A DNA stretch of 64,000 bases from an uncultured Clostridia bacterium (GTDB lineage: Bacteria > Bacillota > Clostridia > Oscillospirales > Ruminococcaceae), in assembly GCA_947628655.1 (NCBI GenBank), contig CANRAS010000008.1, positions 1 to 64,000 on the forward strand. The letters are read 5' to 3'. Both the position numbers and the translations under genes were made by a program. Every line of letters starts with the position of its first letter. Position 1 is the first letter of the stretch. Of the stretch, positions 55,459-63,930 are shown piece by piece. Below the pieces are notes generated by a model. It searched no databases, was not told where the DNA came from, and was given only the letters and a program-made list of their open reading frames with translations.

Positions 55459-58131
55459 TCATCTTTTCGCCCTTTTCTTCTTCTCCGCTCTCCGCAGATT
55501 TCTGTACGGCGTATTCTTCCCCGGCGTATCGGGGCGCAGAACCTGTTCGCGCTGAGGTGCTTGTACGCGTACGGGCATCGTAAGCACAAGTTTCACGGTG
55601 TCCTCGCGTATCGCGGCAATCATTTCATCAAACATATTGAACCCCTCAAAGCGGTATTCCTCCACGGGGTTTCTCTGCGCCAGACTGCGCAGACCGATAC
55701 CGTTTTTCAACTCGTCCATAGCGTCGATGTGATCCATCCAGTAGCGGTCAACCGTTTTCAGCAGGCATACGCGCTCCAACTCGCGCATATTCTCCTTGCC
55801 GAATTCCTCCTCGCGCATATCGTAGATTAGCTTTCCGCGCCGCTGAACAAAGTCTATGATGTCTTTTTGAGAAATCTCGTTGAGTTCGTCTATGGTATAT
55901 CTCAAATCGGTATCCATAAGATAAACGTTCATATATTGAGAACGCAGACCGTCCAAATTCCAGTTCTCCGCGACCGTATCCGAGCAGTACGTCTTGACGG
56001 TTATATCTATGTCTTGGTTCATCATCTGAATGATATTTTCGTGAATGTCCTCGCCGTCAAGAACCTTTCGCCTTTGTGTGTAAATTGTTTCGCGCATTTT
56101 CGACATAACGTCGTCAAAGTCGAGAACGTGTTTTCTGATAGCAAAGTTGTTGCCCTCTATCCTGCGCTGGGCAGACTCTATAGCCTTGCTCAGAAATCCG
56201 ACTTCAAGCGGTGTGTTCTCGTCGAAATTCATCGTTTCCATTATCCGCTGAACCCTCTCACCGCCGAACAGGCGCATAAGGTCGTCCTCCAGGGAAATGT
56301 AAAAACAGCTTTCGCCGGGGTCGCCCTGACGTCCCGAACGTCCGCGCAGTTGGTTGTCGATACGCCGCGACTCGTGGCGCTCCGTGCCGATTATATAAAG
56401 TCCTCCCGCCGCGCGCACCGTTTCAGCCTCAGGCGCGATTTGCTCGTCAAATTTCTTGATAAGCGATTGATACTTCTCTCTCGCCGCGATGATTTCCTCG
56501 TCGTCGGTTTCGGCGAAACTTCTCGCGTTTTCGATAAGTTCCTCGGAATATTCCTGTTTCTTCATCTCCGCGACTGCAAGGTATTCCGAGTTACCGCCGA
56601 GTTTAATATCCGTTCCGCGTCCCGCCATATTCGTAGCGATAGTGACCGCGCCTTTCTTGCCCGCCTGCGCGACGATTTCCGCCTCGCGCTCGTGGTTCTT
56701 CGCGTTCAGCACCTCGTGCTTTATTCCGCGCGCTTTCAGCAGTTTGGAAAGCTGTTCGGATTTCTCGATAGTCACCGTACCGACAAGCACGGGCTGACCT
56801 TTCTTGTGACATTCCTCCACCTGGTCGCACACCGCGCGGAGTTTGCCTTGTATGTTTTTGTAGATTTTGTCGTGGTTGTCTATTCTGATAACGGGCTTGT
56901 TCGTCGGGATTTCGATAACGTCGAGCGAGTATATCTGACGGAACTCGTCCTCCTCTGTCATTGCCGTACCCGTCATTCCCGACAGCTTTTTGTACAGACG
57001 GAAGAAGTTCTGAAACGTGATTGTCGCAAGCGTCTTGCTTTCCCTGTTTACTTTAACGCCCTCTTTCGCCTCGATAGCCTGGTGAAGTCCTTGATTGTAA
57101 CGCCGACCGAACATCAGCCGTCCCGTAAATTCATCGACGATAACGATTTCGCCGTCCTTGATTACATAGTCAACGTCGCGTTTCATAATGCCGTTTGCGC
57201 GTATCGCTTGATTGATGTGGTGCAAAAGCGTCATATTTTCGGGATCCATAAGGTTCTCGACGTGGAAATACTGCTCCGCTTTCTCCACGCCCGCGGGCAG
57301 GAGGTTGCAGGTTTTCTCCTTTTCATCGACAAGATAATCGCCCGTAAAGTTGCTGTCGTATTCCTCTTTTGTGTCTATTTCGACAATCTTGTCCATTTTC
57401 AGCGTTTTTGCGAACCTGTCCGCGCGCTCGTAAAGGTCGGTAGACTTATCGCCCTGTCCAGATATGATAAGCGGAGTTCTCGCCTCGTCTATAAGAATAG
57501 AGTCCACCTCATCGACAATCGCGAAGTTCGGGTCGCGCTGAACGAGGTCTTTTTTGTAGATACACATATTGTCGCGAAGATAATCGAAACCGAGTTCGTT
57601 GTTTGTGGCATAGGTTATATCGCAGGCATACGCGGCGCGGCGCTGGTCGTTGTCGAGGTCGTGAGAGATAAGCCCGACAGTCAGCCCCAGAAATCTATGA
57701 ACTTTCGACATCCATTCGCTGTCGCGCTTTGCGAGGTAATCGTTGCAGGTGACGATATGAACGCCGTTTCCCGTAAGCGCGTTAAGGTACGCCGGGAGCG
57801 TCGCGACAAACGTTTTGCCCTCGCCCGTTTTCATTTCGGCAATACGTCCCTGGTGCAGAACGATACCGCCGATTATCTGAACGGGATAATGCTTTATACC
57901 GATAACGCGGGAACTTGCCTCACGGCACACCGCGAACGCGTCGGGCAAGATGTCGTCAAGCGTTTCGCCTTTTGCGAGCCTGTCTTTGAGGATACCTGTC
58001 TGGCTTTTGAGTTCCTTGTCGCTCATTGCCTGATACTTAGGTTCTAAATCAAGCACCGCCTGCTTTATCGGCTCAATGCGCTTTAATTCCCGCTGTGAAT
58101 ATGTTCCGAAAATGGATTTTATTATTCCCAT
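55459..58131 (-). CDS. secA: Preprotein translocase ATPase SecA
   Basis: An 890-residue SecA. Walker A MKTGEGKT near 100-107, DEVDSILIDEARTPL (DEAD-like), the second NBD with TNMAGRGTDIKLGG and NQLRGRSGRQGDPGESCFY, and the helical scaffold DVMSKMRETIYTQRRKVLDG. The C-terminus ends in a Lys/Arg-rich tail and lacks the CxCxSGx6CH zinc motif of many SecA proteins. ATG 58131 has AAAGGAG nine bases upstream; the longer frame to 58356 is excluded by the promoter. Drives secretion through SecYEG. Flanked by inverted structured repeats. Confidence 0.97.
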   Translation of the reverse strand: MGIIKSIFGTYSQRELKRIEPIKQAVLDLEPKYQAMSDKELKSQTGILKDRLAKGETLDDILPDAFAVCREASSRVIGIKHYPVQIIGGIVLHQGRIAEMKTGEGKTFVATLPAYLNALTGNGVHIVTCNDYLAKRDSEWMSKVHRFLGLTVGLISHDLDNDQRRAAYACDITYATNNELGFDYLRDNMCIYKKDLVQRDPNFAIVDEVDSILIDEARTPLIISGQGDKSTDLYERADRFAKTLKMDKIVEIDTKEEYDSNFTGDYLVDEKEKTCNLLPAGVEKAEQYFHVENLMDPENMTLLHHINQAIRANGIMKRDVDYVIKDGEIVIVDEFTGRLMFGRRYNQGLHQAIEAKEGVKVNRESKTLATITFQNFFRLYKKLSGMTGTAMTEEDEFRQIYSLDVIEIPTNKPVIRIDNHDKIYKNIQGKLRAVCDQVEECHKKGQPVLVGTVTIEKSEQLSKLLKARGIKHEVLNAKNHEREAEIVAQAGKKGAVTIATNMAGRGTDIKLGGNSEYLAVAEMKKQEYSEELIENARSFAETDDEEIIAAREKYQSLIKKFDEQIAPEAETVRAAGGLYIIGTERHESRRIDNQLRGRSGRQGDPGESCFYISLEDDLMRLFGGERVQRIMETMNFDENTPLEVGFLSKAIESAQRRIEGNNFAIRKHVLDFDDVMSKMRETIYTQRRKVLDGEDIHENIIQMMNQDIDITVKTYCSDTVAENWNLDGLRSQYMNVYLMDTDLRYTIDELNEISQKDIIDFVQRRGKLIYDMREEEFGKENMRELERVCLLKTVDRYWMDHIDAMDELKNGIGLRSLAQRNPVEEYRFEGFNMFDEMIAAIREDTVKLVLTMPVRVQAPQREQVLRPDTPGKNTPYRNLRRAEKKKRAKR

Positions 58132-58176
58132 AGTTATATACTCCTTTAGAACGGTTGCTTTTAAACATACATTGAT

Positions 58177-58205
58177 ATTATAACATATATTGACGGATTT
58201 GTCAA
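58177..58205 (-). promoter_or_regulatory. Sigma-A promoter for secA
   Basis: Minus strand: TTGACA (58200-58205), 17-bp spacer with extended TGT, TATAAT (58177-58182). Confidence 0.93.
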
Positions 58206-58206
58206 G

Positions 58207-58331
58207 CGCGGGTGCGCAGTTTATAGTTAAGAGTGCACAGCGCACAGTATAATGTGCGCCCTGCGGGCGCGGATTAGATTGTCTGCGGGTCAAAGCGCCC
58301 CTGTACCTGTCGCAACGTTGGAAAGTAGCAC
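58207..58331. repeat. Dispersed repeat module upstream of secA
   Basis: GTTTATAGTTAAGAGTGCACAG tail (in two parts), GCGCCCTGCGGGCGC palindrome, TTAGATTGTCTGCGGGTCA core and GTCGCAACGTTGGAAAGTAG. The same blocks, inverted, form 11935-12060. Confidence 0.85.
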
Positions 58332-58630
58332 CCGTAAACCGCTCCGCCGTAGGCAAGCAAAAGTTTCGTCCACCTTTTCAAAGGTGGCGGGGGTCACGGG
58401 GGCAGAGCCCCCGTGTCGCCACGAAGTGGCGAAACTTCGCTCAAGAGCTCCGCAAGGGGGTGAATGCCCGCGCAGCGGGCAGAGGGGGACGCCCTGCGAT
58501 AGAGGGCGTCCCCCTTGCGCCTAGTGGAGCGCACGAAGTGCGCGGAACGGTCGCCTTAAAGCAACCCCGCCGCGCGCGGAATGCCGGTGACATTCCGCGC
58601 GCCAAAAGCCACCTAGAGCGGTTTGCAGGC
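58332..58630 (-). repeat. Structured repeat S', upstream of secA
   Basis: Inverted copy of 55116-55425. Linkers such as CACTAGGCGCAAGGGGGACG and GAGCTCTTGAGCGAAGTTTC are kept, while three hairpins are replaced by other perfect hairpins: GCGCGGAATG/CATTCCGCGC, GCGCACGAAGTGCGC and GCCCGCGCAGCGGGC. Confidence 0.92.
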
Positions 58631-58697
58631 ACCTTGCGGGTTCGCCGTTAGCCAACCGCCCCCCGCCGAACGGCGGGGGGCGGGGTTTCGGTGAATT

Positions 58698-59366
58698 TTA
58701 CCCGTTTATCGCCTTATAGAGATGCCATATGTTTTCGTAGTCATAGGTTTGACCTTTATATATAACTATAATGTTTTCGCAATAGGCGAAAGCGTCTTCG
58801 CCAATTTCGGTTACACTGTCAGGAATGTTTACGCTGGTAAGATTTGTGCAATGTTCGAAAGCACAAGCGCCGATTTCAGTCACGCCGTCGGGGACGGTTA
58901 CGCTTGTAAGTTTTTTGCAGCGATAGAAAGCGCCCTCGCCGATTTTGGTCACACTGTCGGGAATGGTTACGCTCGTAAGGCTTGTGCAGCCCAAGAAAAC
59001 ACTTTTACCAATTTCTGTCACGCCGTTGGGAATAGTTACGTTTGTAAGGCTTGCGCAGGTATTGAAAGCGCCCTCGCCGATTTCGGCAACGCTGTCGGGA
59101 ATAGTCACGCTTGTAAGCCTGTCGCATTCATAAAAAGCCCATTCGCCGATTTTTGTTACGCTGTCGGGAATGGTTACGCTTTTGAGGTTTATGCAGTCAT
59201 GAAAAGCCCATTCACCGATTTCAGTCACGCCGTCGGGAATGTTTACAGATACAATACTGCTTTTGCTGTCATCGCTTAAAGAAAAAACTTTTTTGTTACT
59301 GCACCCGCAAAGACTAACCGCCAAAATCCCCGCCGTCAGACCCGCCGTAAATTTCCTGAGTTTCAC
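58698..59366 (-). CDS. BspA-type leucine-rich-repeat lipoprotein (copy 2)
   Basis: A 222-residue lipoprotein. Signal peptide ends SLCGC (Cys22) and is very similar to that of the LRR protein at 19564. About seven BspA-type 23-residue repeats of the form VTIPDSVTKIGEWAFYECDR follow. Start is GTG 59366, chosen by alignment with the paralogue's signal peptide; an upstream GTG at 59399 lacks a site. Promoter at 59427-59455. Surface binding inferred. Confidence 0.9.
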   Translation of the reverse strand: MKLRKFTAGLTAGILAVSLCGCSNKKVFSLSDDSKSSIVSVNIPDGVTEIGEWAFHDCINLKSVTIPDSVTKIGEWAFYECDRLTSVTIPDSVAEIGEGAFNTCASLTNVTIPNGVTEIGKSVFLGCTSLTSVTIPDSVTKIGEGAFYRCKKLTSVTVPDGVTEIGACAFEHCTNLTSVNIPDSVTEIGEDAFAYCENIIVIYKGQTYDYENIWHLYKAING

Positions 59367-59426
59367 GCTCTTTCCGCCCTCTTTCGTAAAATAACGCACT
59401 ACAGAAATATCCTGTTATTTCTCCCC

Positions 59427-59455
59427 ATTATACCACACTCCGCCCCGTTTGTCAA
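59427..59455 (-). promoter_or_regulatory. Sigma-A promoter for the BspA-type lipoprotein
   Basis: Minus strand: TTGACA (59450-59455), 17-bp spacer with extended TGG, TATAAT (59427-59432). Confidence 0.92.
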
Positions 59456-59504
59456 TAATTTTCAGAAATAAATCTCCCTCGTCATTTTTCGCGAGGAAAA
59501 CTTG

Positions 59505-59533
59505 TTGACAAATCGGACAATCTATGTTACAAT
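59505..59533 (+). promoter_or_regulatory. Sigma-A promoter for the 49-residue protein
   Basis: TTGACA (59505-59510), 17-bp spacer with extended TGT, TACAAT (59528-59533). Confidence 0.88.
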
Positions 59534-59596
59534 ATAGTTACCTAACCGCGAATGTCGGCGGGAACGTCGGCGAAATCTACAAAAGGTGGTGTTTTT

Positions 59597-59746
59597 ATGA
59601 CGCAGGATATGAAAGAAGTTGCAAGGTTTATTTTGGGCTTGCGTTCAGCGGGCTGGACGGAAAAGCAAATCAACGACTTTATGCTCTACATAGAGTCGGG
59701 CGAAGAACAGTATATGCCAAAGCACGAAATAACGGAAGAAAACTGA
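59597..59746 (+). CDS. Small protein of 49 residues, unknown function
   Basis: MTQDMKEVARFILGLRSAGW continues into an amphipathic helix (TEKQINDFMLYIESGEEQY) and a charged end. No membrane segment, no known motif; likely two helices. ATG 59597 has AAGGTGGTG upstream. The gene has its own promoter and terminator, which argues that it is real and well expressed. Function unknown. Confidence 0.75.
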   Translation: MTQDMKEVARFILGLRSAGWTEKQINDFMLYIESGEEQYMPKHEITEEN

Positions 59747-59759
59747 ATTTCCAAAGAAC

Positions 59760-59790
59760 GGGCTGTCCGACAGGACAGCCCAATCTTTTT
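59760..59790 (+). terminator. Terminator of the small-protein gene
   Basis: GGGCTGTCC-GACA-GGACAGCCC followed by AATCTTTTT. Confidence 0.9.
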
Positions 59791-59821
59791 CGCGGGAAAT
59801 CCCCGCGCTTATAAAAAGGGG

Positions 59822-59850
59822 TTGACATTCATAAAATGATATATTATAAT
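59822..59850 (+). promoter_or_regulatory. Sigma-A promoter for the lysC gene
   Basis: TTGACA (59822-59827), 17-bp spacer, TATAAT (59845-59850), 49 bp from the start codon. No lysine riboswitch fits in this short leader. Confidence 0.92.
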
Positions 59851-59899
59851 ATAGAAGTGATGTTCTAATTTTAACATTAAAGAAAGGCAGATATTATTT

Positions 59900-61225
59900 A
59901 TGATTAAAGTTGTAAAATTCGGCGGCAGTTCGCTTGCCGACGCAAATCAGTTCAAGAAAGTAGCGGAGATTATAAACGCCGACCCCGAACGCGTCTATGT
60001 CGTTCCGAGCGCTCCGGGCAAACGTTTCAAAGACGATACGAAAGTCACGGATTTGCTTTATCAGTGCTATGAACGAGTACTTACGGGCGAGGATTTCGCA
60101 AAGGCATTCGCCCCCGTCCGCGAACGCTATAACGGGATTATCAAGGAACTGAACCTCAAAGTTTCCCTCGAAGAGGAGTATGTAAAGATAGGTCAGCAGT
60201 TCCGCGCGGGCGCGTCCCGCGATTACGCCGCGTCGCGCGGGGAATACTTAAACGGTATTTTATTAGCCGATTATTTAGGCTACGCGTTCGTAGACGCGGC
60301 AAAGGGAATTTTCTTTGACAGCAAAGGAAATTTCGACGCGGATATAACAAACGCGTGCCTGGGCGCGATACTCGAAAAAACTCCGAAAGCGGTAATCCCC
60401 GGCTTTTACGGAGCAATGCCCGACGGCACGATAAAGACGTTCTCGCGCGGCGGTTCGGACTTTACGGGTTCGCTTGTCGCGAAAGCCGTCGGCGCGTCGC
60501 TTTACGAGAATTGGACGGACGTTTCGGGCTTTCTCGTTGCCGACCCGCGCATTGTCGATAACCCCGCGGGCATTGAGATGATAACGTATTCGGAACTCCG
60601 CGAACTTTCGTATATGGGCGCGGGCGTACTCCACGAGGACGCGATTTTCCCCGTAAGGAGCGCGAATATCCCGATAAACATCAAAAACACGAACGCCCCC
60701 GACGACGCGGGAACGCTTATCGTACCGACCGCCGACAGCAATACAAAATACCTCGTCACGGGAATAGCGGGCAAGAAAGATTTTTCCGTTATCTCAATAG
60801 AAAAAGACCGCTTAAATTCCGAAAACGGCTTTATGCGCCGTATGCTCCAAGTCCTCGAAAACCACGGAGTTTACCCCGAACATATGCCCACGGGAATTGA
60901 CACCGTGTCCGTTGTCGTGAATACTCACGAACTCGGTTCGGGCGCTGACCGCGAAAAACTCGTAAAACGTCTGAACGACGTTCTCCGCCCCGACCACTTC
61001 GAGATAATCGACGGTCTTGCGCTTATCGCCGTTGTAGGACGCGGAATGAAGTCTAAAAAAGGTACGGCAACGCGCGTTTTCGCGGCGCTGTCGCACGCGG
61101 AAATAAACGTGCGTATGATAGACCAGGGTTCTTCGGAGCTTAATATCATAGTCGGCATAGACGAAAAAGACTTTGAAAAGGCTATTCAAGTTATCTACGA
61201 TATGTTTATTCTAAGCGAAAATTAA
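59900..61225 (+). CDS. lysC: Aspartate kinase
   Basis: A 441-residue aspartokinase, first enzyme of the Lys/Thr/Met pathway. KFGGSSLADANQFKKV at the start, the catalytic region FSRGGSDFTGSLVAKAVGA near 175, YSELRELSYMGAGVLHEDAI, then two ACT domains (about 295-440) with LNSENGFMRRMLQVLENHGV and INVRMIDQGSSELNIIVGID for feedback control. Monofunctional, short class. GAAAGGCAG precedes ATG. thyA begins 27 bp downstream. Confidence 0.96.
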   Translation: MIKVVKFGGSSLADANQFKKVAEIINADPERVYVVPSAPGKRFKDDTKVTDLLYQCYERVLTGEDFAKAFAPVRERYNGIIKELNLKVSLEEEYVKIGQQFRAGASRDYAASRGEYLNGILLADYLGYAFVDAAKGIFFDSKGNFDADITNACLGAILEKTPKAVIPGFYGAMPDGTIKTFSRGGSDFTGSLVAKAVGASLYENWTDVSGFLVADPRIVDNPAGIEMITYSELRELSYMGAGVLHEDAIFPVRSANIPINIKNTNAPDDAGTLIVPTADSNTKYLVTGIAGKKDFSVISIEKDRLNSENGFMRRMLQVLENHGVYPEHMPTGIDTVSVVVNTHELGSGADREKLVKRLNDVLRPDHFEIIDGLALIAVVGRGMKSKKGTATRVFAALSHAEINVRMIDQGSSELNIIVGIDEKDFEKAIQVIYDMFILSEN

Positions 61226-61252
61226 CGGGCGTATTTTGAAAGGGTTCAGCAA

Positions 61253-62080
61253 ATGAGCAGAGCAGACGAGATTTTTATACAGAATTGCCGTGATATTCTC
61301 GAAAACGGCGTATCCGACGGGGACTATACCGTCCGCCCGCATTGGGAGGACGGCGCGCCCGCGCACACGATAAAGAAATTCGGCGTCGTGAACCGCTACG
61401 ACCTGTCGCAGGAGTTCCCGCTTATGACGCTCAGGCGCGTTTATTACCGTTCGGCAATAGAAGAAGTGCTGTGGATATATCAAAAGCACTCGAACAACAT
61501 TCACGACCTTTCTTCCCACATCTGGGACGCATGGGCTGACGAAAACGGCTCTATCGGCAAGGCGTACGGCTATCAGATGTCGGTAAAGCACAAGTACCCC
61601 GACGGAGAGTTCACGCAGGTTGACAGGGCAATTTATGATTTAAAGCATAACCCCACATCTCGCCGAATACTCTTAAATATGTACAACCACCACGACTTAA
61701 ACGAAATGGCATTAGCGCCGTGCGCGTATTCGGTGACGTTCAATGTCAGCGGGAATAAACTGAACGCAGTCTTAAATCAGCGTTCGCAGGATATGCTGAC
61801 GGCTAACAACTGGAACGTCTGCCAGTACGCCGCATTGCTCACGATGTTCGCGAAAGCCTGCGGATTTGAGGCGGGAGAACTCGTCCATGTAATCGCCGAC
61901 GCTCACATCTACGACCGCCACGTTGATATAGTCAAACGGCTTATCGAAAAAGAACCTTACCCCGCGCCCGAAATGCGCGTAGACGATGTAAAGGATTTTT
62001 ACAGCTTTACAAAAGAGAGTTTCACGGCGGTTGATTATAAATACCACGAGTTTTCCGACAAAATACCCGTCGCGGTTTAA
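61253..62080 (+). CDS. thyA: Thymidylate synthase ThyA
   Basis: A 275-residue ThyA that methylates dUMP to dTMP using methylene-tetrahydrofolate. Catalytic Cys in LAPCAYSVTFNV near 157, dUMP phosphate Arg in TSRRILLNMYN, NQRSQDMLTANNWNV, and HVIADAHIYDRHVD near the end. GAAAGGG precedes ATG 61253. No dihydrofolate reductase gene is next to it; a NYN-LOTUS protein follows by 27 bp. Confidence 0.95.
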   Translation: MSRADEIFIQNCRDILENGVSDGDYTVRPHWEDGAPAHTIKKFGVVNRYDLSQEFPLMTLRRVYYRSAIEEVLWIYQKHSNNIHDLSSHIWDAWADENGSIGKAYGYQMSVKHKYPDGEFTQVDRAIYDLKHNPTSRRILLNMYNHHDLNEMALAPCAYSVTFNVSGNKLNAVLNQRSQDMLTANNWNVCQYAALLTMFAKACGFEAGELVHVIADAHIYDRHVDIVKRLIEKEPYPAPEMRVDDVKDFYSFTKESFTAVDYKYHEFSDKIPVAV

Positions 62081-62107
62081 TTGCAGATAAAACAGAAAGA
62101 GAGTAAT

Positions 62108-63838
62108 ATGAACGAAGAGAAAAAACTTGCGCTGCTTATAGACAGCGACAATGTATCGGCGAAATACGCGCAGTATATTCTGGAGGAGGCGTCAAAATAC
62201 GGCACGCTCACAATAAAGCGCGTTTACGGAGATTGGGAAAAGAACAACACGGGCTGGCGAATACCCGCGATGAACAATTCAATTCTGGCGGTTCAGCAGA
62301 ACAGCTACATAGCGGGAAAAAACGCCACGGACTTTTCAATGATAATCGACGCTATGGATATTATGTACACGGGAAATGTAGACGGTTTTGTGTTAGTCAC
62401 CAGCGACAGCGACTTCACGCGCCTTGCGATAAGAATACGCGAGGCGGGAAAGTTAGTCGTCGGCATTGGCGAAGTTAAAACGCCGATAGCGTTCACATCA
62501 AGCTGTCACCATTTCAGCTACTTAAATCAGGTATGCGACGCTGTCGGCGATTACGACGAAAAGACCCTGCGCAAAGCTATCCTCGATTACGTCAAGGAAA
62601 ACGACGACGGCAAACTCGATTTAGTCAAGATAAACGCGTATCTGACATCGTGTTACGGCTCAATAAACTATTCGGCATTGGGGTATAACCGCCTTTCAAT
62701 GTTTATCGACAGCTTTTCGGAACTCAAGCGCAATTCAAATTTCGTGTCGCTCAAACGCCGAGGCGGTGCAAAACCGCCCGCGCAGAACACGGCAAACCAA
62801 CCGAGCGCGTCCGAGATAACTTCCGTCATTATCGAATACCTTGAACGCAAAAACGGCAAGCACGACGATATTACAAAAATCGACGAGTACATCACGCGGA
62901 CGTTCGGCAAGGTGGATTTTGGGCGGTTCGGCTCTAAGCGTTTCGCGCGGTTTATCGACAGCCGTTCCGAGTTTGTGCGCCGCGGGAGCAACGTTGCGCT
63001 GTCGGCGTTTTCAAACGGCGCGAAAACGGCGTTCCCCGCGCCGAGCGTTCCCGACCAAAAGCAGGAAGAACCAAAGCCGACTTTGAGGATTACAAAACAG
63101 CTGTTCGTTATGGAAGTGCATAAATACGCGTCCGAAAATATGCCGACGGGCGGGAATTTAGGACAGCTTAACAATATGCTCCTCGACAAATACGGCAAGA
63201 ATTATATAGCGGAACTAGGCTACGGCGATTTCATCAGCGCAATTAATTCCGTGCCCTCCGCAGCGATTTCGGGGAATTTCGTAGTTATGGCGAAAGAGCA
63301 GTCCGCCCCCGCCGAGCAAAAGCGCGAAGAACACCCCGCGCAGTCCGCGCCCGCAGACCCCCCCGAAACCCCCGAAACTCCCGAAACCGCCGAGGACGAT
63401 ACGGAGGAAGTAAAACTCGATATTTATTCGGTAAAGCGCGATATATTCTCGTTTATGGCACAGCACGGAAATTCCGCGCCGTTACCTCAGTTGGGCGCGT
63501 TCCTGACGAAGAAATACGGCAGAGGTTTCCTCAAAGAACTCGGTTTCCCGACGATGAAAAAACTCGCCGCGAACATCAACGGAGTAAAAGAAAAGAGCAA
63601 CGTCCTGTTGCTTGAAGAGGAATTTATAGAGCGCACGAACGATATAGAACAGTTCGTTTACGACTTCGCGCACAGCGATGGAAGGCACAGCATAAAGGCG
63701 CTTTCGGGGAAAATCAAAAAGCAGTTTGCGGGTTTTGATTTCACGGACTACGGCTATTCCAAGTTCAGCGATTTCATCAACGCGATAGACGGAGTACGGG
63801 CAAACGGCTACTACATCGAGGCGTCCGACCGCGAGTAA
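62108..63838 (+). CDS. NYN ribonuclease-like protein with five LOTUS (OST-HTH)-like repeats
   Basis: A 576-residue protein. The N-terminal NYN (LabA/DUF88, PIN-like) domain spans about 1-145; its acidic residues are seen in LLIDSDNVS (12, 14), MIIDAMD (81, 84) and VTSDSDFTRLA (100, 102). Then come five related 60-residue winged-helix units at about 152-216, 235-300, 332-396, 441-502 and 511-572, each ending in a pattern such as YGDFISAINSV. Pro/Glu/Ala linkers separate them. LOTUS domains bind RNA, including G-quadruplexes, so a guided ribonuclease is likely. AGAAAGAGAG precedes ATG 62108. Confidence 0.88.
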   Translation: MNEEKKLALLIDSDNVSAKYAQYILEEASKYGTLTIKRVYGDWEKNNTGWRIPAMNNSILAVQQNSYIAGKNATDFSMIIDAMDIMYTGNVDGFVLVTSDSDFTRLAIRIREAGKLVVGIGEVKTPIAFTSSCHHFSYLNQVCDAVGDYDEKTLRKAILDYVKENDDGKLDLVKINAYLTSCYGSINYSALGYNRLSMFIDSFSELKRNSNFVSLKRRGGAKPPAQNTANQPSASEITSVIIEYLERKNGKHDDITKIDEYITRTFGKVDFGRFGSKRFARFIDSRSEFVRRGSNVALSAFSNGAKTAFPAPSVPDQKQEEPKPTLRITKQLFVMEVHKYASENMPTGGNLGQLNNMLLDKYGKNYIAELGYGDFISAINSVPSAAISGNFVVMAKEQSAPAEQKREEHPAQSAPADPPETPETPETAEDDTEEVKLDIYSVKRDIFSFMAQHGNSAPLPQLGAFLTKKYGRGFLKELGFPTMKKLAANINGVKEKSNVLLLEEEFIERTNDIEQFVYDFAHSDGRHSIKALSGKIKKQFAGFDFTDYGYSKFSDFINAIDGVRANGYYIEASDRE

Positions 63839-63896
63839 TTCCCAGAATAATTCTGCGAATAATTCTTTGAATAATTTTCGCTGATAAACAAAATAA

Positions 63897-63927
63897 AACC
63901 GCCGAATTTCTCGGCGGTTTTTGTTTT
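63897..63927. terminator. Terminator between the NYN gene and the convergent gene
   Basis: CCGCCGA-ATTTC-TCGGCGG followed on the plus strand by TTTTTGTTTTT. Confidence 0.9.
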
Positions 63928-63930
63928 TAA

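Noticed and set aside
55867..58047. A 726-codon frame on the plus strand opposite secA, and similar long frames opposite glgP, ffh and the GH13 gene.
   Set aside because: These are antisense shadows caused by codon bias; the secA, glgP, ffh and amylase frames have clear family motifs.
59851..59899. Lysine riboswitch or T-box before the aspartate kinase gene.
   Set aside because: The leader is only about 45 nt, too short for either.
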